This document shows positions 9,374 to 17,766 of a DNA stretch of 64,000 bases, piece after piece. How positions within the stretch are numbered: the stretch's first letter is position 1; every line of letters starts with the position of its first letter. Both the position numbers and the translations under genes were made by a program. The DNA comes from Micromonospora echinospora (GTDB lineage Bacteria; Actinomycetota; Actinomycetes; Mycobacteriales; Micromonosporaceae). Under the pieces are notes generated by a model. That model made no database searches. It worked only from the letters and a program-made list of their open reading frames with translations, and was not told where the DNA came from. The stretch covers positions 5,358,001 to 5,422,000 of the forward strand of contig NZ_JACHJC010000001.1 in NCBI RefSeq assembly GCF_014203425.1, in the 5' to 3' direction.

Positions 9374-9424
9374 GCGACCGGTGGTCCGGACGGGTTCGAG
9401 AGCCCTCGTCCGGCCACCGGTCGC
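9374..9424. terminator. Hairpin terminator between trpEG and wrbA
   Basis: Arms at 9374-9392 and 9407-9424 pair over 18 bases with one bulge (GCGACCGGTGGTCCGGACG against CGTCCGGCCACCGGTCGC). It lies between convergent genes and could serve both. Confidence 0.75.
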
Positions 9425-9434
9425 CGTCTGCCGG

Positions 9435-10052
9435 TCAGCCGGTCATGCCCCGCTTCAGCGCGGCGCCCATGAGCGTGGCCCGCTTGGCGGTCAGCGCGGT
9501 GGCGGTCAGGGCCACCTGGTCCGGGGCCACCTCGCCGTTGTTGCTGGTGTGCGAGGCGCCGTACGGGTTGCCGGCGACGAACTGGCTCGGGTCGGTGTAG
9601 CCGGGGGTCACCACGACTCCGCCCCAGTGGTAGAAGACCGTGTACAGCGACAGCAGCGTCGCCTCCTGGCCGCCGTGCGAGGTCGCGGTCGAGGTGAAGC
9701 CGCTGTAGACCTTGTCGGCGAGCACACCGGCCGCCCAGAGCGGGCCGGTGGTGTCGATGAACTGCTTGAGCTGGGCGGCGATCATGCCGTACCGGGTGGG
9801 CGAACCCATGATGATCACGTCGGCCCAGGAGAGGTCGTCCGGCTGGGCCTCCATCACGTCCTGGGTCTCCAGCCGGTGCGCCTGCCAGCCCGAGTTGGAG
9901 CGGATCGCCTCGTCGGGCGCCAGCTCACGCACCTTGCGCAGGCGCACCTCGGCACCGGCTTCTTCCGCCGCCTCGACGGCCGACTGGGCCATCTGGTAGG
10001 TGATGCCGGTCGCGCTGTAGTAGATCACCGCGACCTTGACCTGGCCATCCAT
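9435..10052 (-). CDS. wrbA: NAD(P)H:quinone oxidoreductase, WrbA family
   Basis: This 205-residue flavodoxin-like enzyme carries out two-electron reduction of quinones with FMN and NAD(P)H, protecting against redox cycling. The FMN phosphate loop is YYSATGITYQMA near the N-terminus. SWADVIIMGSPTRYGMIAAQLKQFIDTTGPLW and KVYSGFTSTATSHGGQEATL, then HWGGVVVTPGYTD, are WrbA signatures, and the length is typical. A strong GGAGGGATC RBS precedes ATG 10052. It appears to be a single-gene unit; the 320 bases upstream hold no other gene. Confidence 0.95.
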   Translation of the reverse strand: MDGQVKVAVIYYSATGITYQMAQSAVEAAEEAGAEVRLRKVRELAPDEAIRSNSGWQAHRLETQDVMEAQPDDLSWADVIIMGSPTRYGMIAAQLKQFIDTTGPLWAAGVLADKVYSGFTSTATSHGGQEATLLSLYTVFYHWGGVVVTPGYTDPSQFVAGNPYGASHTSNNGEVAPDQVALTATALTAKRATLMGAALKRGMTG

Positions 10053-10373
10053 CAGACGATCCCTCCTTGTTCGGGGTCAACTCCCGCGACTACCCGTTAC
10101 TTGTCGCGTCAAACGGCGGGCGTGCTGCCCGGGAACACCCGCCGGTCGCGTCATGGCGGTCGCCGGGCCTCGCCGGCCGAGGCTCAAGATTTGCGCAAGT
10201 TCCGCGCGAAACCGCTTTCCCGGTCCAGCTCAGCGAGGATCCTGGGCAGACCGGTGCCGGCCGTTGCGGCCGCCCCCGCGCCGGGAACCTGAACGGGGGA
10301 TCGCGCTTCGTCGGCAGCGCGGCCGGCGCAGCGCGATCAGGGGCTGTCGTACCCCGGGCCTAGGCTGACGCCC
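10053..10373. other. Divergent intergenic region, wrbA / winged-helix gene
   Basis: No gene or clear promoter motif was recognised here. It separates two divergent genes and should contain both promoters. Confidence 0.5.
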
Positions 10374-11472
10374 GTGACCGTTCGCCTCAGCCGCGCCGAG
10401 GCGCTCGCACTACGGATGACCGGCCTGCTGCTGCGCCCGCACCCGACGGCCCGTCCCGAGGGCGTCGCCGACGTGGTCGAGTGGTTCGGCGCCATGCAGG
10501 CCCAGGACGCCGCGAGCGGGTTGTGGTCGCTCGGCTTACGCCTGCCCGGCGCCACCCAGGACGACGTCCGCGCGGCGCTGGAGCGGCGGGAGGCCCTGCG
10601 CACCTGGCCGATGCGCGGCACCGTGCACCTGGTGCCGGCGCGCGACGCGCGGTGGATGCTGGAGCTGACCGGGGTGCGGACGCTGGCCGGGATCGCCTCG
10701 CGGTGGCGGCAGCTCGGGCTGACCGTCGCCGACGGGCGCCGCCGACGTGCTCGGCGCGACGCTGGCCGGCGGTGGCCGGCTCACCCGCGCCGAGTGCCTG
10801 GCCGCGCTGCGCGCCGCCGGGCTGGACACGGACGGTCAGCGCGGCTACCACCTGCTCTGGTACGCCAGCCACCGTGGGATCACCTGCATCGCCCCGCACG
10901 TCGGCACGGAACAGACGTTCGTGCTGCTCGACGAGTGGGCGCCCGGCCAGCACAGCCCGGAGCGGGACGAGGCGCTGGCGATGCTGGCCCACCGCTACGT
11001 ACGCGGGCACGGCCCGGTGACGCGGCACGAGCTGGCCCGCTGGAGCGGCCTGACCGTCACCGACGCGACCCGCGCCGTCACGCTGGCCGGTGACCTCCTC
11101 GCCCCGGTCGAGGTGGACGGCGAGCCGGCGGTGGTCGACGCCGCGCTGCTCGACGCGCCCCGCGCGCCCGTCGACGACGTGCACACGCTGCCCGGCTTCG
11201 ACGAATACCTGCTCGGGTTCAAGGTCCGCTCGTTGATGCTCGACCCGGCCCACGCCGCAGCGGTGGTCCCCGGCAACAACGGGATGTTCCGCTCCACAGT
11301 GGTGCGCGGCGGGCGCGTGGCCGGCACCTGGACGCGGACGATCGGCGCGAGAGCGGTGAACGTGACGGTGCACCAGCTCGTGCCGTTCGACGCCGCGCTG
11401 CGCACCCGCGTGGACGCCGCGCTGACGGGTTACGCCCGCTTCCTCGGGCTCGGGTTGCGGCACTCCTGGTGA
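10374..11472 (+). pseudogene. Winged-helix DNA-binding domain protein (HTH_42 family), frameshifted
   Basis: The N-terminal part (GTG 10374 to about 10735) reads LSRAEALALRMTGLLL, WFGAMQAQD, TWPMRGTVHLVPARDARWML. The C-terminal part continues in the +1 frame from about 10738: ADVLGATLAGGGRLTRAECL, YHLLWYASHRGITCIAPHVG, LPGFDEYLLGFKVRS, to TGA 11472. Together they match the winged-helix family PF06224 (HTH_42), a conserved protein of about 360-400 residues linked to DNA repair or crosslink resistance in some members. Removing one base in the gacgggcgccgcc stretch at 10731-10743 restores a 365-codon gene reading ADGAADVLGA. The break lies in a homopolymer-like GC run, so it may be a sequencing error or a young pseudogene. 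Confidence 0.85.
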
Positions 11473-11585
11473 CAGTGCGGGTCCCCGCCGCCGCTTCCCG
11501 CGCTGCCGGCTCCTCCCCGAGTTCTCGGCGACTGGTGGTCCCGCCCGAGCAAGAGCTCGCCAAGATCTCCCCGCCCTCGTGCCGG

Positions 11586-11636
11586 GTGGAACGCCATAGG
11601 TGTCAAAACCGCGCTGAGACACCCATGGCATTCCAC
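11586..11636. repeat. 51-bp palindromic repeat, copy 1
   Basis: Left arm GTGGAACGCCATAGGTGTC (11586-11604) and right arm GACACCCATGGCATTCCAC (11618-11636) pair with two mismatches over 19 bases around a 13-base loop. The same element recurs at 54893-54943. Both copies follow the 3' end of a plus-strand gene and face a convergent gene. Confidence 0.85.
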
Positions 11637-11804
11637 TCACGCCGTTGGCCGACGACGGGGCGGCGGCCGGCAGAGGGTGGTGGGTGGCGGGGTGGGATGG
11701 TGTGGGGCGCCCGGCGTGGTGAGGAAGAAGCTGGCAGTTGGGTGTCGTGCAGCTCGGCCCTCGTGACGAGCAGGGCAGGGCGGCCCATCGGGGATGGATG
11801 CTGG

Positions 11805-11862
11805 CCGGACGCGTGCGAAGGGCCGGCGGCGCGCACGCCACCGGCCCTTCGCACGCGTCCGG
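11805..11862. terminator. Strong hairpin terminator of the sugar ABC operon
   Basis: A perfect 22-bp stem (11805-11826 with 11841-11862), core GGACGCGTGCGAAGGGCCGG, and a 14-base loop. It ends two bases before the stop codon of the ATPase gene, so it should terminate the lpqY-sugABC transcript and could block read-through from the opposite side. Confidence 0.85.
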
Positions 11863-11864
11863 GA

Positions 11865-13073
11865 TCAGTCGGCCAGGGCGCCAGCCGAGCGGCCCTCGTG
11901 CAGCGTCAGGTTGCGGCCGCTGCCCGGGTCGAACAGGTGGATCTTCTCCAGGTTGAACCACACCCGGCGCGACTCGCCCTCGCGTACCGGCGACTCCGCC
12001 GACAGGCGGGTGACCAGGTTCGACCCGGCGCCGGCGAAGTCGGCGGCGCCCGTGTCGGCGGCGAGTTCCTCCAGTTCGGCGGCGGTGGCCCGCTCCCCCT
12101 CGACGGTGAAGTAGACGTACTTGTCCGAGCCCATCGACTCGACGATGTCGACGGGCGCCTCGAACTCGACGCCCCGGCGGCGGGTCTCGTCGTCGATCAG
12201 CTCGGCGTCCTCGAAGTGCTCCGGACGGATGCCGATGATCAGCTCGCGCGGCGCGTCGCCGGCTTCCAGCTCGCGGCGGACCCGCTCGCCGATCGGCACC
12301 TCACCGAGCGCGGTCCGCAGCCGGCCCTCCTCCACCACGGCGTGCAGGAAGTTCATCGACGGCGAGCCGATGAACCCGGCGACGAAGAGGTTGCGCGGGT
12401 GGTCGTACAGCTCCTGGGGCGGGCCGACCTGCTGCACCGCGCCGCCGCGCATGATGACCACCCGGTCCCCGAGCGTCATCGCCTCGGTCTGGTCGTGGGT
12501 GACGTAGACGGTGGTGGTGCCGAGCTGCTTCTGCAGCCGTGAGACGACAGTGCGCATCTGCACGCGCAGCTTGGCGTCCAGGTTCGACAGCGGCTCGTCC
12601 ATCAGGAACGCCTTGGGCTGGCGGACGATCGCCCGGCCCATCGCCACCCGCTGCCGCTGGCCGCCGGAGAGGTTGGCCGGCTTGCGGTCCAGCAGCGCGG
12701 TCAGCTCCAGCACCTTCGCCGCCTCGTCGACCTTCTGGTTGATCGTCTCCTTGTCCAGCTTCGCCAGCCGCAGCGGGAACGCCATGTTCTCCCGTACGGT
12801 CATGTTCGGGTAGAGCGCGTACGACTGGAAGACCATGGCGATGTCCCGGTCCCGGGGCGCCTTGTCGTTCACCCGCTCGCCGCCGATGCGCAGCTCACCG
12901 GAGCTGATGTCCTCCAGCCCGGCGATCATGTTCAGCGTGGTGGACTTACCGCAGCCCGACGGGCCGACCAGGATCACGAACTCGCCGTCGGCGATCTCCA
13001 GATCGACGTCCTGCACCGCGGTGGTCCCGTCCGGGAACCGCTTGCTCACCTTGTCCAGCACGATGTCGGCCAT
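11865..13073 (-). CDS. sugC: ABC transporter ATPase, SugC/MsmX family
   Basis: This 402-residue energising subunit has a complete nucleotide-binding domain: Walker A GPSGCGKST (about 35-43), Q-loop VFQSYALYPNMTV, signature LSGGQRQRVAMGRAI, Walker B AFLMDEPLSNLDAKL and switch His in YVTHDQTEAMTLGDR. The C-terminal OB-type regulatory domain of the carbohydrate uptake type 1 class follows, including IGIRPEHFEDAEL. I take ATG 13073 (AGGTGA seven bases upstream) over GTG 13082. It is last in a four-gene operon, nine bases from the permease. Related MsiK-type ATPases can serve several transporters, so it might also energise the two ATPase-less ngc systems here. Confidence 0.93.
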   Translation of the reverse strand: MADIVLDKVSKRFPDGTTAVQDVDLEIADGEFVILVGPSGCGKSTTLNMIAGLEDISSGELRIGGERVNDKAPRDRDIAMVFQSYALYPNMTVRENMAFPLRLAKLDKETINQKVDEAAKVLELTALLDRKPANLSGGQRQRVAMGRAIVRQPKAFLMDEPLSNLDAKLRVQMRTVVSRLQKQLGTTTVYVTHDQTEAMTLGDRVVIMRGGAVQQVGPPQELYDHPRNLFVAGFIGSPSMNFLHAVVEEGRLRTALGEVPIGERVRRELEAGDAPRELIIGIRPEHFEDAELIDDETRRRGVEFEAPVDIVESMGSDKYVYFTVEGERATAAELEELAADTGAADFAGAGSNLVTRLSAESPVREGESRRVWFNLEKIHLFDPGSGRNLTLHEGRSAGALAD

Positions 13074-13082
13074 TGCTATCAC

Positions 13083-13919
13083 CTATCCCTTGACTGCGCC
13101 GGAGGTCAGACCGGAGACGATGCGGCGCTGGAAGAAGAGCACGAACAGGATGATCGGCACGGTGATCACCACGGCGGCGGCGCAGATCGCCCCGGTGGGG
13201 TCCTCGAACTGCGACTCGCCGGTGAAGAACTGCAGGGCCACCGGGACCGTGCGGGACCGCTCGGTCGAGGTGAGCGTGATCGCGAACAGGAAGTCGTTCC
13301 AGCAGAAGATGAAGACCAGGATGGCCGTGGTGAACACGCCCGGCGCGGCCAGCGGCGCGATCACCCGCCGGAACGCCTGGGCCTGGGTGGCGCCGTCCAT
13401 CTTCGCCGCCTTCTCCAGGTCCCACGGGATCTGCTTGAAGAACGCCGACAGCGTGTAGATCGCCAGCGGCAGCGCGAACGTGATGTAGGGCAGGATCAGC
13501 CCCGGCCAGGTGTCGAACAGCCCGAGCTGCCGCTCGATCTCGAACAGCGGCGACACCAGCGACACCTGGGGGAACATCGCGATCAGCAGCGAGACGCCGA
13601 CCAGCAGCTTCTTGCCGGGGAAGTCCAGCCGGGAGATCGCGTACGCGGCCATCGTCCCGAGCACCACGGCGATGGTGGTGGCGATCAGCGCGATGCCGAT
13701 CGAGTTGATCAGGGCCCGGACGAACTGGTCGGTGTCGAAGATGGTCCGGTAGTTGTCGAGCGTCCACTCCCGCGGCCAGAACTTGCCGTCGGTGAGCGTG
13801 GCCGGGGTCTTGAACGACAGCGAGGCGATCCAGAGCACGGGGACCAACGCGAAGACGACGACCACGACGTCCAGCAGGCCCCAGCGCAGCTTCGCCCGCG
13901 TGGTGGTTTCCACTGCCAT
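13083..13919 (-). CDS. sugB: Trehalose-type sugar ABC permease, SugB/MalG family
   Basis: This 278-residue inner-membrane permease has about six TM segments and the EAA loop [26 protein letters not shown] that docks on the ATPase. The N-terminal TM ([22 protein letters not shown]) and the ending [15 protein letters not shown] are typical of the MalG half of type 1 carbohydrate uptake transporters. ATG 13919 has GGAGAGG upstream and lies only one base past the stop of sugA (13921), so translation is probably coupled. Confidence 0.92.
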   Translation of the reverse strand: MAVETTTRAKLRWGLLDVVVVVFALVPVLWIASLSFKTPATLTDGKFWPREWTLDNYRTIFDTDQFVRALINSIGIALIATTIAVVLGTMAAYAISRLDFPGKKLLVGVSLLIAMFPQVSLVSPLFEIERQLGLFDTWPGLILPYITFALPLAIYTLSAFFKQIPWDLEKAAKMDGATQAQAFRRVIAPLAAPGVFTTAILVFIFCWNDFLFAITLTSTERSRTVPVALQFFTGESQFEDPTGAICAAAVVITVPIILFVLFFQRRIVSGLTSGAVKG

Positions 13920-13920
13920 G

Positions 13921-14922
13921 TCAGCGCCTCTCCCCATCGTCGCTGCCCGGGGCAGCGGTGCCGAACAGCTTCACGAACACGAAGGCGATGATCGCCACGG
14001 TGATGAAGATCAGCACCGACATCGTGGAGCCGATGCCGAGGTTCAGGCCCCGGATCAGGTTGTTGTAGGCGAGCATCGACACCGACGACGTCTCGTTGCC
14101 GCCGTTGGTGAGCACGAAGATGTTGTCGAAGACCCGGAACGCGTCGAGCGTGCGGAACAGCAGCGCGACCAGGATGGCCGGCTTCATCACCGGCAGCATC
14201 ACCTTGGTGAACCGCTGCCACGCCGTCGCGCCGTCGGTGGAGGCCGCCTTGAGCAGGTCCTCCGGCACCAGCGCCAGCCCGGCCATCAGCAGCAGCGCCA
14301 TGAACGGCGTGGTCTTCCAGATCTCCGCGAGCATGATGATCGCCAGCGAGCTGGCCCGCTCGGTCAGCGGGGCGCTGCCGTCGAACAGGTTCGCCAGGTA
14401 GCCGGTGCCCGGCGTCCAGGCGTACCGCCAGGAGAACGCCGCGACCACGGTGACGATGCCGTACGGGATCAGCGCGGCGGTGCGGACGATGCCCCGGCCG
14501 ACGAGGGTCCGGTGCATGATCAGCGCCAGGCCCATGCCGAGCACCAGCTCGACCGCGACGGTGACCACGGTGATCAGGGCGGTCACCCCGAACGCGGTCC
14601 ACCAGAAGTCGTTGGTGAGGACTGTGACGTAGTTCTCCAGCCCGACGAACTGCCGCTCGTCGGGGAAGCGCAGGTCGAAGCGTTGCAGCGACAGCCAGAC
14701 CGAGTACAGGATCGGGTACGCGGTGACCAGCACCATGACCAGCGCGGCCGGCGCGCACAGCAGCCAGCCGAGCCGCCGTTCGGCCCGCTTGTTCTCGCTC
14801 AGCGGGGCGCGGGAGCCGCGCCGGGACCGCTGCTCCGGCACCGCGGCGTGCCGGCCGCCGGGCTGCTCGGCCTCTGCCTCGGCAGCGGCCTGTGCGCCGG
14901 CCGGGGTGGCGTTCACGCTCAT
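13921..14922 (-). CDS. sugA: Trehalose-type sugar ABC permease, SugA/MalF family
   Basis: This 333-residue permease partners SugB. It has a long cytoplasmic N-terminus (about 60 residues, basic), then six TM segments beginning [29 protein letters not shown]. The EAA motif is [28 protein letters not shown]. Its ATG overlaps the stop of the binding-protein gene (ATGA), a sign of translational coupling. Gene order binding protein, SugA, SugB, SugC is that of mycobacterial lpqY-sugABC. Confidence 0.92.
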   Translation of the reverse strand: MSVNATPAGAQAAAEAEAEQPGGRHAAVPEQRSRRGSRAPLSENKRAERRLGWLLCAPAALVMVLVTAYPILYSVWLSLQRFDLRFPDERQFVGLENYVTVLTNDFWWTAFGVTALITVVTVAVELVLGMGLALIMHRTLVGRGIVRTAALIPYGIVTVVAAFSWRYAWTPGTGYLANLFDGSAPLTERASSLAIIMLAEIWKTTPFMALLLMAGLALVPEDLLKAASTDGATAWQRFTKVMLPVMKPAILVALLFRTLDAFRVFDNIFVLTNGGNETSSVSMLAYNNLIRGLNLGIGSTMSVLIFITVAIIAFVFVKLFGTAAPGSDDGERR

Positions 14923-16202
14923 GGCAGAACCCCCTTCGACTCCAGCGCGTCGGAGATCGCCTTGCGCAGCTCGTCAGCGGTCTGCTCGGGCCGGATCGCC
15001 GACGGCGGCGACAGGATCGCCGACATCACCGTGGAGATGCTCTGGTAGGCCGGGGTCAGCGGCCGCACCGCCGGCTCCTTCAGCTCCTCCAGGATGGTCT
15101 CCTTCATCGGGTACGCCTCGGTCATCTCCGGGTCGTCGTAGACGGCCTCGATGGTGGGCGGCACGCCGTCGTTGACGGCGGAGAACTTCTGGTTCTCGGC
15201 GTTGCGCAGGCAGCGGGCCACCTCGAACGCCTCCTCCGGGTGCTTCGAGTAGCTGCTGACCGCCAGGTTGACCCCGCCGATGGTGACCTTGCTGGGGGTG
15301 CCCGGGTCGATGCCCGGTACCCGGGCCCACTTCACGTTCTTCGCCAGTTCGGGGTTGGCCTCCTGGAGCGCCGGGTAGACGAACGGCCAGTTCACCTGGA
15401 ACGCGCCCTTGCCGGACTGGAACTCCAGCCGCACCGGGTCCTCCAGCGCGTTGCTGAACGACGGCGAGGTCACGCCGGACGTGGCGAACTTCTTGAGCTG
15501 GTCGAGCGCGCGTACCGCGCCGGCGTCCATCTCCGCCTTCTTGCCGTCGTCACTGAGGATCTTGCCGCCGGCGCTCTCGGCGAGCGTGTTGTAGAGGACC
15601 ACGAGGCCCTCGTACTGGGCGCCCATGGTCAGCACCTGGTACGGCTTGCCCTGCTCCTTGAGCTGCTGGGCGGCGGAGATCATCTCGTCCCAGGTCTTCG
15701 GCGGCTGCGACACCAGGTCGGTCCGGTACCACAGCAGCTGCACGTTGGTGTTCTTGGGCGCGGCGTAGAGCTTGTCCTCGTACCGGGCGGTGTCCAGCGG
15801 GCCGGCCAGCGTGCCCTGCTCCACGTCGGCCTTGTCCTGGCCGGTCCACTCCCGGATCCACTTCGCGCTGGCGAACTCCTGGGTCCACGTGACGTCCAGG
15901 CCGAGCACGTCCATCCCGCTGTCCTGCGCGGCGAGCCGCCGGACCATCTGCACCCGCTGCTCGTCGGCCTCGCGCGGCAGCACCCGGTAATCGATCCGGT
16001 ACCGGCCCTGCGCCGCCGTGTTGCAGTTGTCGACGACCTTCTGCAGGTTCTGCTCCGGCGGGTAGTACAGGTTGATCGTGGGGACGCCGCCGTCGCCGCC
16101 GGACCCGCAGGCGGCCAGCGGGGCCACCAACGCGAGCGCGGCGGCTGCCGCCGCCGCGCGTCCGGCCGGCCGTCGTGCGGCCGTGTCGGGGACTGTCGTC
16201 AT
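14919..16202 (-). CDS. lpqY: LpqY-like trehalose-binding lipoprotein
   Basis: This 427-residue extracellular solute-binding protein feeds the adjacent permeases. The signal peptide ends in lipobox LAAC with Cys32. The N-terminal lobe contains EADEQRVQMVRRLAAQDSGMDVLGLDVTWTQEFASAKWIREW, closely resembling the LpqY pattern (EQRLQ..RRL....DVM.LDV.WT.EFAEAGW), and APKNTNVQLLWYRTDLV follows. LpqY-SugABC recycles trehalose released during mycolate synthesis in mycobacteria; in a mycolate-free actinobacterium it would import external trehalose or related alpha-glucosides. ATG 16202 has GGGGGAGG upstream and replaces a longer, RBS-less frame. The ligand is inferred from similarity and not shown here. 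Confidence 0.85.
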   Translation of the reverse strand: MTTVPDTAARRPAGRAAAAAAALALVAPLAACGSGGDGGVPTINLYYPPEQNLQKVVDNCNTAAQGRYRIDYRVLPREADEQRVQMVRRLAAQDSGMDVLGLDVTWTQEFASAKWIREWTGQDKADVEQGTLAGPLDTARYEDKLYAAPKNTNVQLLWYRTDLVSQPPKTWDEMISAAQQLKEQGKPYQVLTMGAQYEGLVVLYNTLAESAGGKILSDDGKKAEMDAGAVRALDQLKKFATSGVTSPSFSNALEDPVRLEFQSGKGAFQVNWPFVYPALQEANPELAKNVKWARVPGIDPGTPSKVTIGGVNLAVSSYSKHPEEAFEVARCLRNAENQKFSAVNDGVPPTIEAVYDDPEMTEAYPMKETILEELKEPAVRPLTPAYQSISTVMSAILSPPSAIRPEQTADELRKAISDALESKGVLP

Positions 16203-16618
16203 CACCCTCCCCCTCTCTTCGGCGAAGAACCGGGGAGTGACCCGTGCCCCGGCGCACGGCGATCCGGCCGGAGTATCGGCCCGATCGCCGAACGCCCCCG
16301 GGCGTGTCGTGCGGCTGAACGTGCCCGACCTGCGACGGAGCGAAACATCACGGACATGTGACGGTGACGGCCCGCACACCGTCGGCAGCGCGACGACGGG
16401 CACGGCCGACACGCCGTCCCACGTGGTGAAACGGCGAGGCTACCGAGCGTCAGCGGTCGTGCATTAGCGTGGAGCTGGCTCCGTAGCCGGCGCGTCGCCG
16501 TCGACGTCGATACGCCTCCGGCCGTCCCCCACTGCCCGCCCGATCGGTTGGTTCTGTCGGGAAAGTGCCGCCCGCTCGTTCCCCGGTTGGGCAGGATTCG
16601 CCCCGAGGAGGTGCCGTC
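16203..16618. other. Divergent promoter region, lpqY / 16619 gene
   Basis: These 416 bases have no convincing ORF. They should carry the promoter of the sug operon. No LacI-type palindrome like the CebR sites was found here. Confidence 0.5.
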
Positions 16619-17050
16619 GTGCAGGACACCCGCGCTCTCGCCCTGACGTTCGAGGTGAGCGGCCTGCCCCCGGTCAAGACCGAGGCCCTGTCGATCTTCG
16701 CCGCCGGGCACCGGCAGGCGACGAGGGTCCGCACCCTGCTCCAGGCCGCCTGCACGGCGGCCCAGCGCACCGGGTGGACCCCGCTCACCGGCCCGGTCGA
16801 GGTGGACCTGACCCTGCGCTGTCCGCCCGGGCACCGCACCTCCGACGCGAGCACCCTGCTGGGCGGCGTGTGCGCGGTGCTCCAGGACAAGAAGCGGGTG
16901 GCCACCATCGGCCTCGCCCACCTCGGAGTGCTCGTCGACGTCGCGCTCTGGTCCGACGACCGGCAGATCCGCCGGCTGTCGTACGTCGAGGAGCCGGCGG
17001 AGGAGTTCTCGTACCTGGTCCGGGTGTCGGCCGTACCGACGATGGTTTGA
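16619..17050 (+). CDS. Small protein of unknown function, possible degenerate RusA-like fold
   Basis: This 143-residue protein starts at GTG 16619 with GAGGAGG about six bases upstream. It has an N-terminal strand LALTFEVSGLPPVKTEALSIF, a basic helix RVRTLLQAACTAAQR, a strand VEVDLTLRCPP, then SDASTLLGGVCAVLQDK, a strand pair and LWSDDRQIRRLSYVEEP near the end. The alternation of a strand, a D..L helix and a terminal W.DD.QI strand recalls RusA-type Holliday junction nucleases, but the paired catalytic Asp residues are not all present, so I would not assign that activity. It is followed by a hairpin and another small gene on the same strand. Confidence 0.75.
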   Translation: MQDTRALALTFEVSGLPPVKTEALSIFAAGHRQATRVRTLLQAACTAAQRTGWTPLTGPVEVDLTLRCPPGHRTSDASTLLGGVCAVLQDKKRVATIGLAHLGVLVDVALWSDDRQIRRLSYVEEPAEEFSYLVRVSAVPTMV

Positions 17051-17054
17051 CCGA

Positions 17055-17079
17055 CGTCCGCGGTGGGGTACCGCGGACG
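17055..17079 (+). terminator. Hairpin between small genes
   Basis: CGTCCGCGGT (17055-17064) pairs perfectly with ACCGCGGACG (17070-17079) around GGGGT. It begins five bases after the stop of the upstream gene and ends 18 bases before the next ATG, so it may be a terminator or an attenuating structure over the RBS region. Confidence 0.6.
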
Positions 17080-17097
17080 CCGACGAAGGGAGCGCCG

Positions 17098-17373
17098 ATG
17101 TCGGAGCCACATGTCACGCTCGATCCGAGCGGGCTTGACCCTGTGCAGCAGAAGCTGCGTGGCCCGCTGGAGGATCAGCTCACCTCGGCCCTGCAGGCCG
17201 CCGCGGACCGGGTCCGCTCCGGCTACGCGGGCGAGCCGGTGGAGGACGTGTGCCGCCGCCTGCTCGACGAGACCCGCTCCGGCCTGCACCCCGACATCGC
17301 GGCCGGCTTCCAGCCCGACATGGACGAGTTCTGCCGGGTGGCGGTGGCGATCGTGCGGGGCGAGCTGACCTGA
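17098..17373 (+). CDS. Small acidic helical protein, unknown function
   Basis: This 91-residue protein starts at ATG 17098 with GAAGGGA upstream. The sequence is mostly helical: VQQKLRGPLEDQLTSALQAAADRVRSGY, then GEPVEDVCRRLLDETRSGLHPDIAAGFQPDMDEFCRVAVAIVRGEL. I do not recognise a named domain. Similar short proteins without assigned function are common in actinobacteria. It is 47 bases after the preceding small gene and may be cotranscribed with it. Confidence 0.75.
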   Translation: MSEPHVTLDPSGLDPVQQKLRGPLEDQLTSALQAAADRVRSGYAGEPVEDVCRRLLDETRSGLHPDIAAGFQPDMDEFCRVAVAIVRGELT

Positions 17374-17444
17374 GGCCGGGCCGCCCCCGGAATTGAGTAC
17401 GCGTACCGATGACGGGCCCGCCCGGGGCGGCGAGAATTCTCCCC

Positions 17445-17726
17445 GTGCGAATTCGAATCATGACCGTTCTTGCCGTGCTCGGACTGGCCGGCCTGATGGC
17501 GACCACCGGCTGCTCGCTGCGGCAGAGCATCTGCGGCAGCGACGAGTACCCGGTGATCGCGGTCGGCCCGCAGGGCGGCAGTTCCTGCGTGCCGGACGGC
17601 CAGGAGCCGTCCCCCCCGTACGTGCGCTACCCGGAGGGCAAGGTGCCGCAGCACGTCGACGACGAGTGGGACGTCTACTGGCGCACCCACGGCATCGACG
17701 AGAACAACAACATCATCGACCGCTGA
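17445..17726 (+). CDS. Small putative lipoprotein
   Basis: This frame of about 93 residues starts at GTG 17445 (ATG 17460 is an alternative). The N-terminus is basic then hydrophobic (MTVLAVLGLAGLMATTGC), ending in a near-lipobox with Cys23. The short mature domain has CGSDEYPVIAVGPQGGSSCVPDG, PYVRYPEGKVPQHVDDEWDVYWRTHG and an Asn-rich end. Two further Cys could form a disulfide in the cell envelope. Function is unknown. Confidence 0.75.
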   Translation: MRIRIMTVLAVLGLAGLMATTGCSLRQSICGSDEYPVIAVGPQGGSSCVPDGQEPSPPYVRYPEGKVPQHVDDEWDVYWRTHGIDENNNIIDR

Positions 17727-17732
17727 CCCCGT

Positions 17733-17763
17733 CGGCCCGTGCCGCTCCCGCCGGCGCGGGCCG
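17733..17763. terminator. Hairpin terminator
   Basis: CGGCCCGTGCC (17733-17743) pairs with GGCGCGGGCCG (17753-17763) with one mismatch around a 9-base loop, between two convergent genes. Confidence 0.6.
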
Positions 17764-17766
17764 GCG

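Larger units (their letters stand above)
11473..11864. other. Convergent intergenic region with two inverted repeats
   Basis: There is no gene here. It contains the 51-base palindromic repeat at 11586-11636 and the sug operon terminator at 11805-11862. The sequence between them shows nothing recognisable. Confidence 0.6.

Noticed and set aside
11640..11864. A coding gene in the gap behind the frameshifted winged-helix gene
   Set aside because: Frames here have no RBS and no protein-like pattern; they are spanned by the terminator palindrome.
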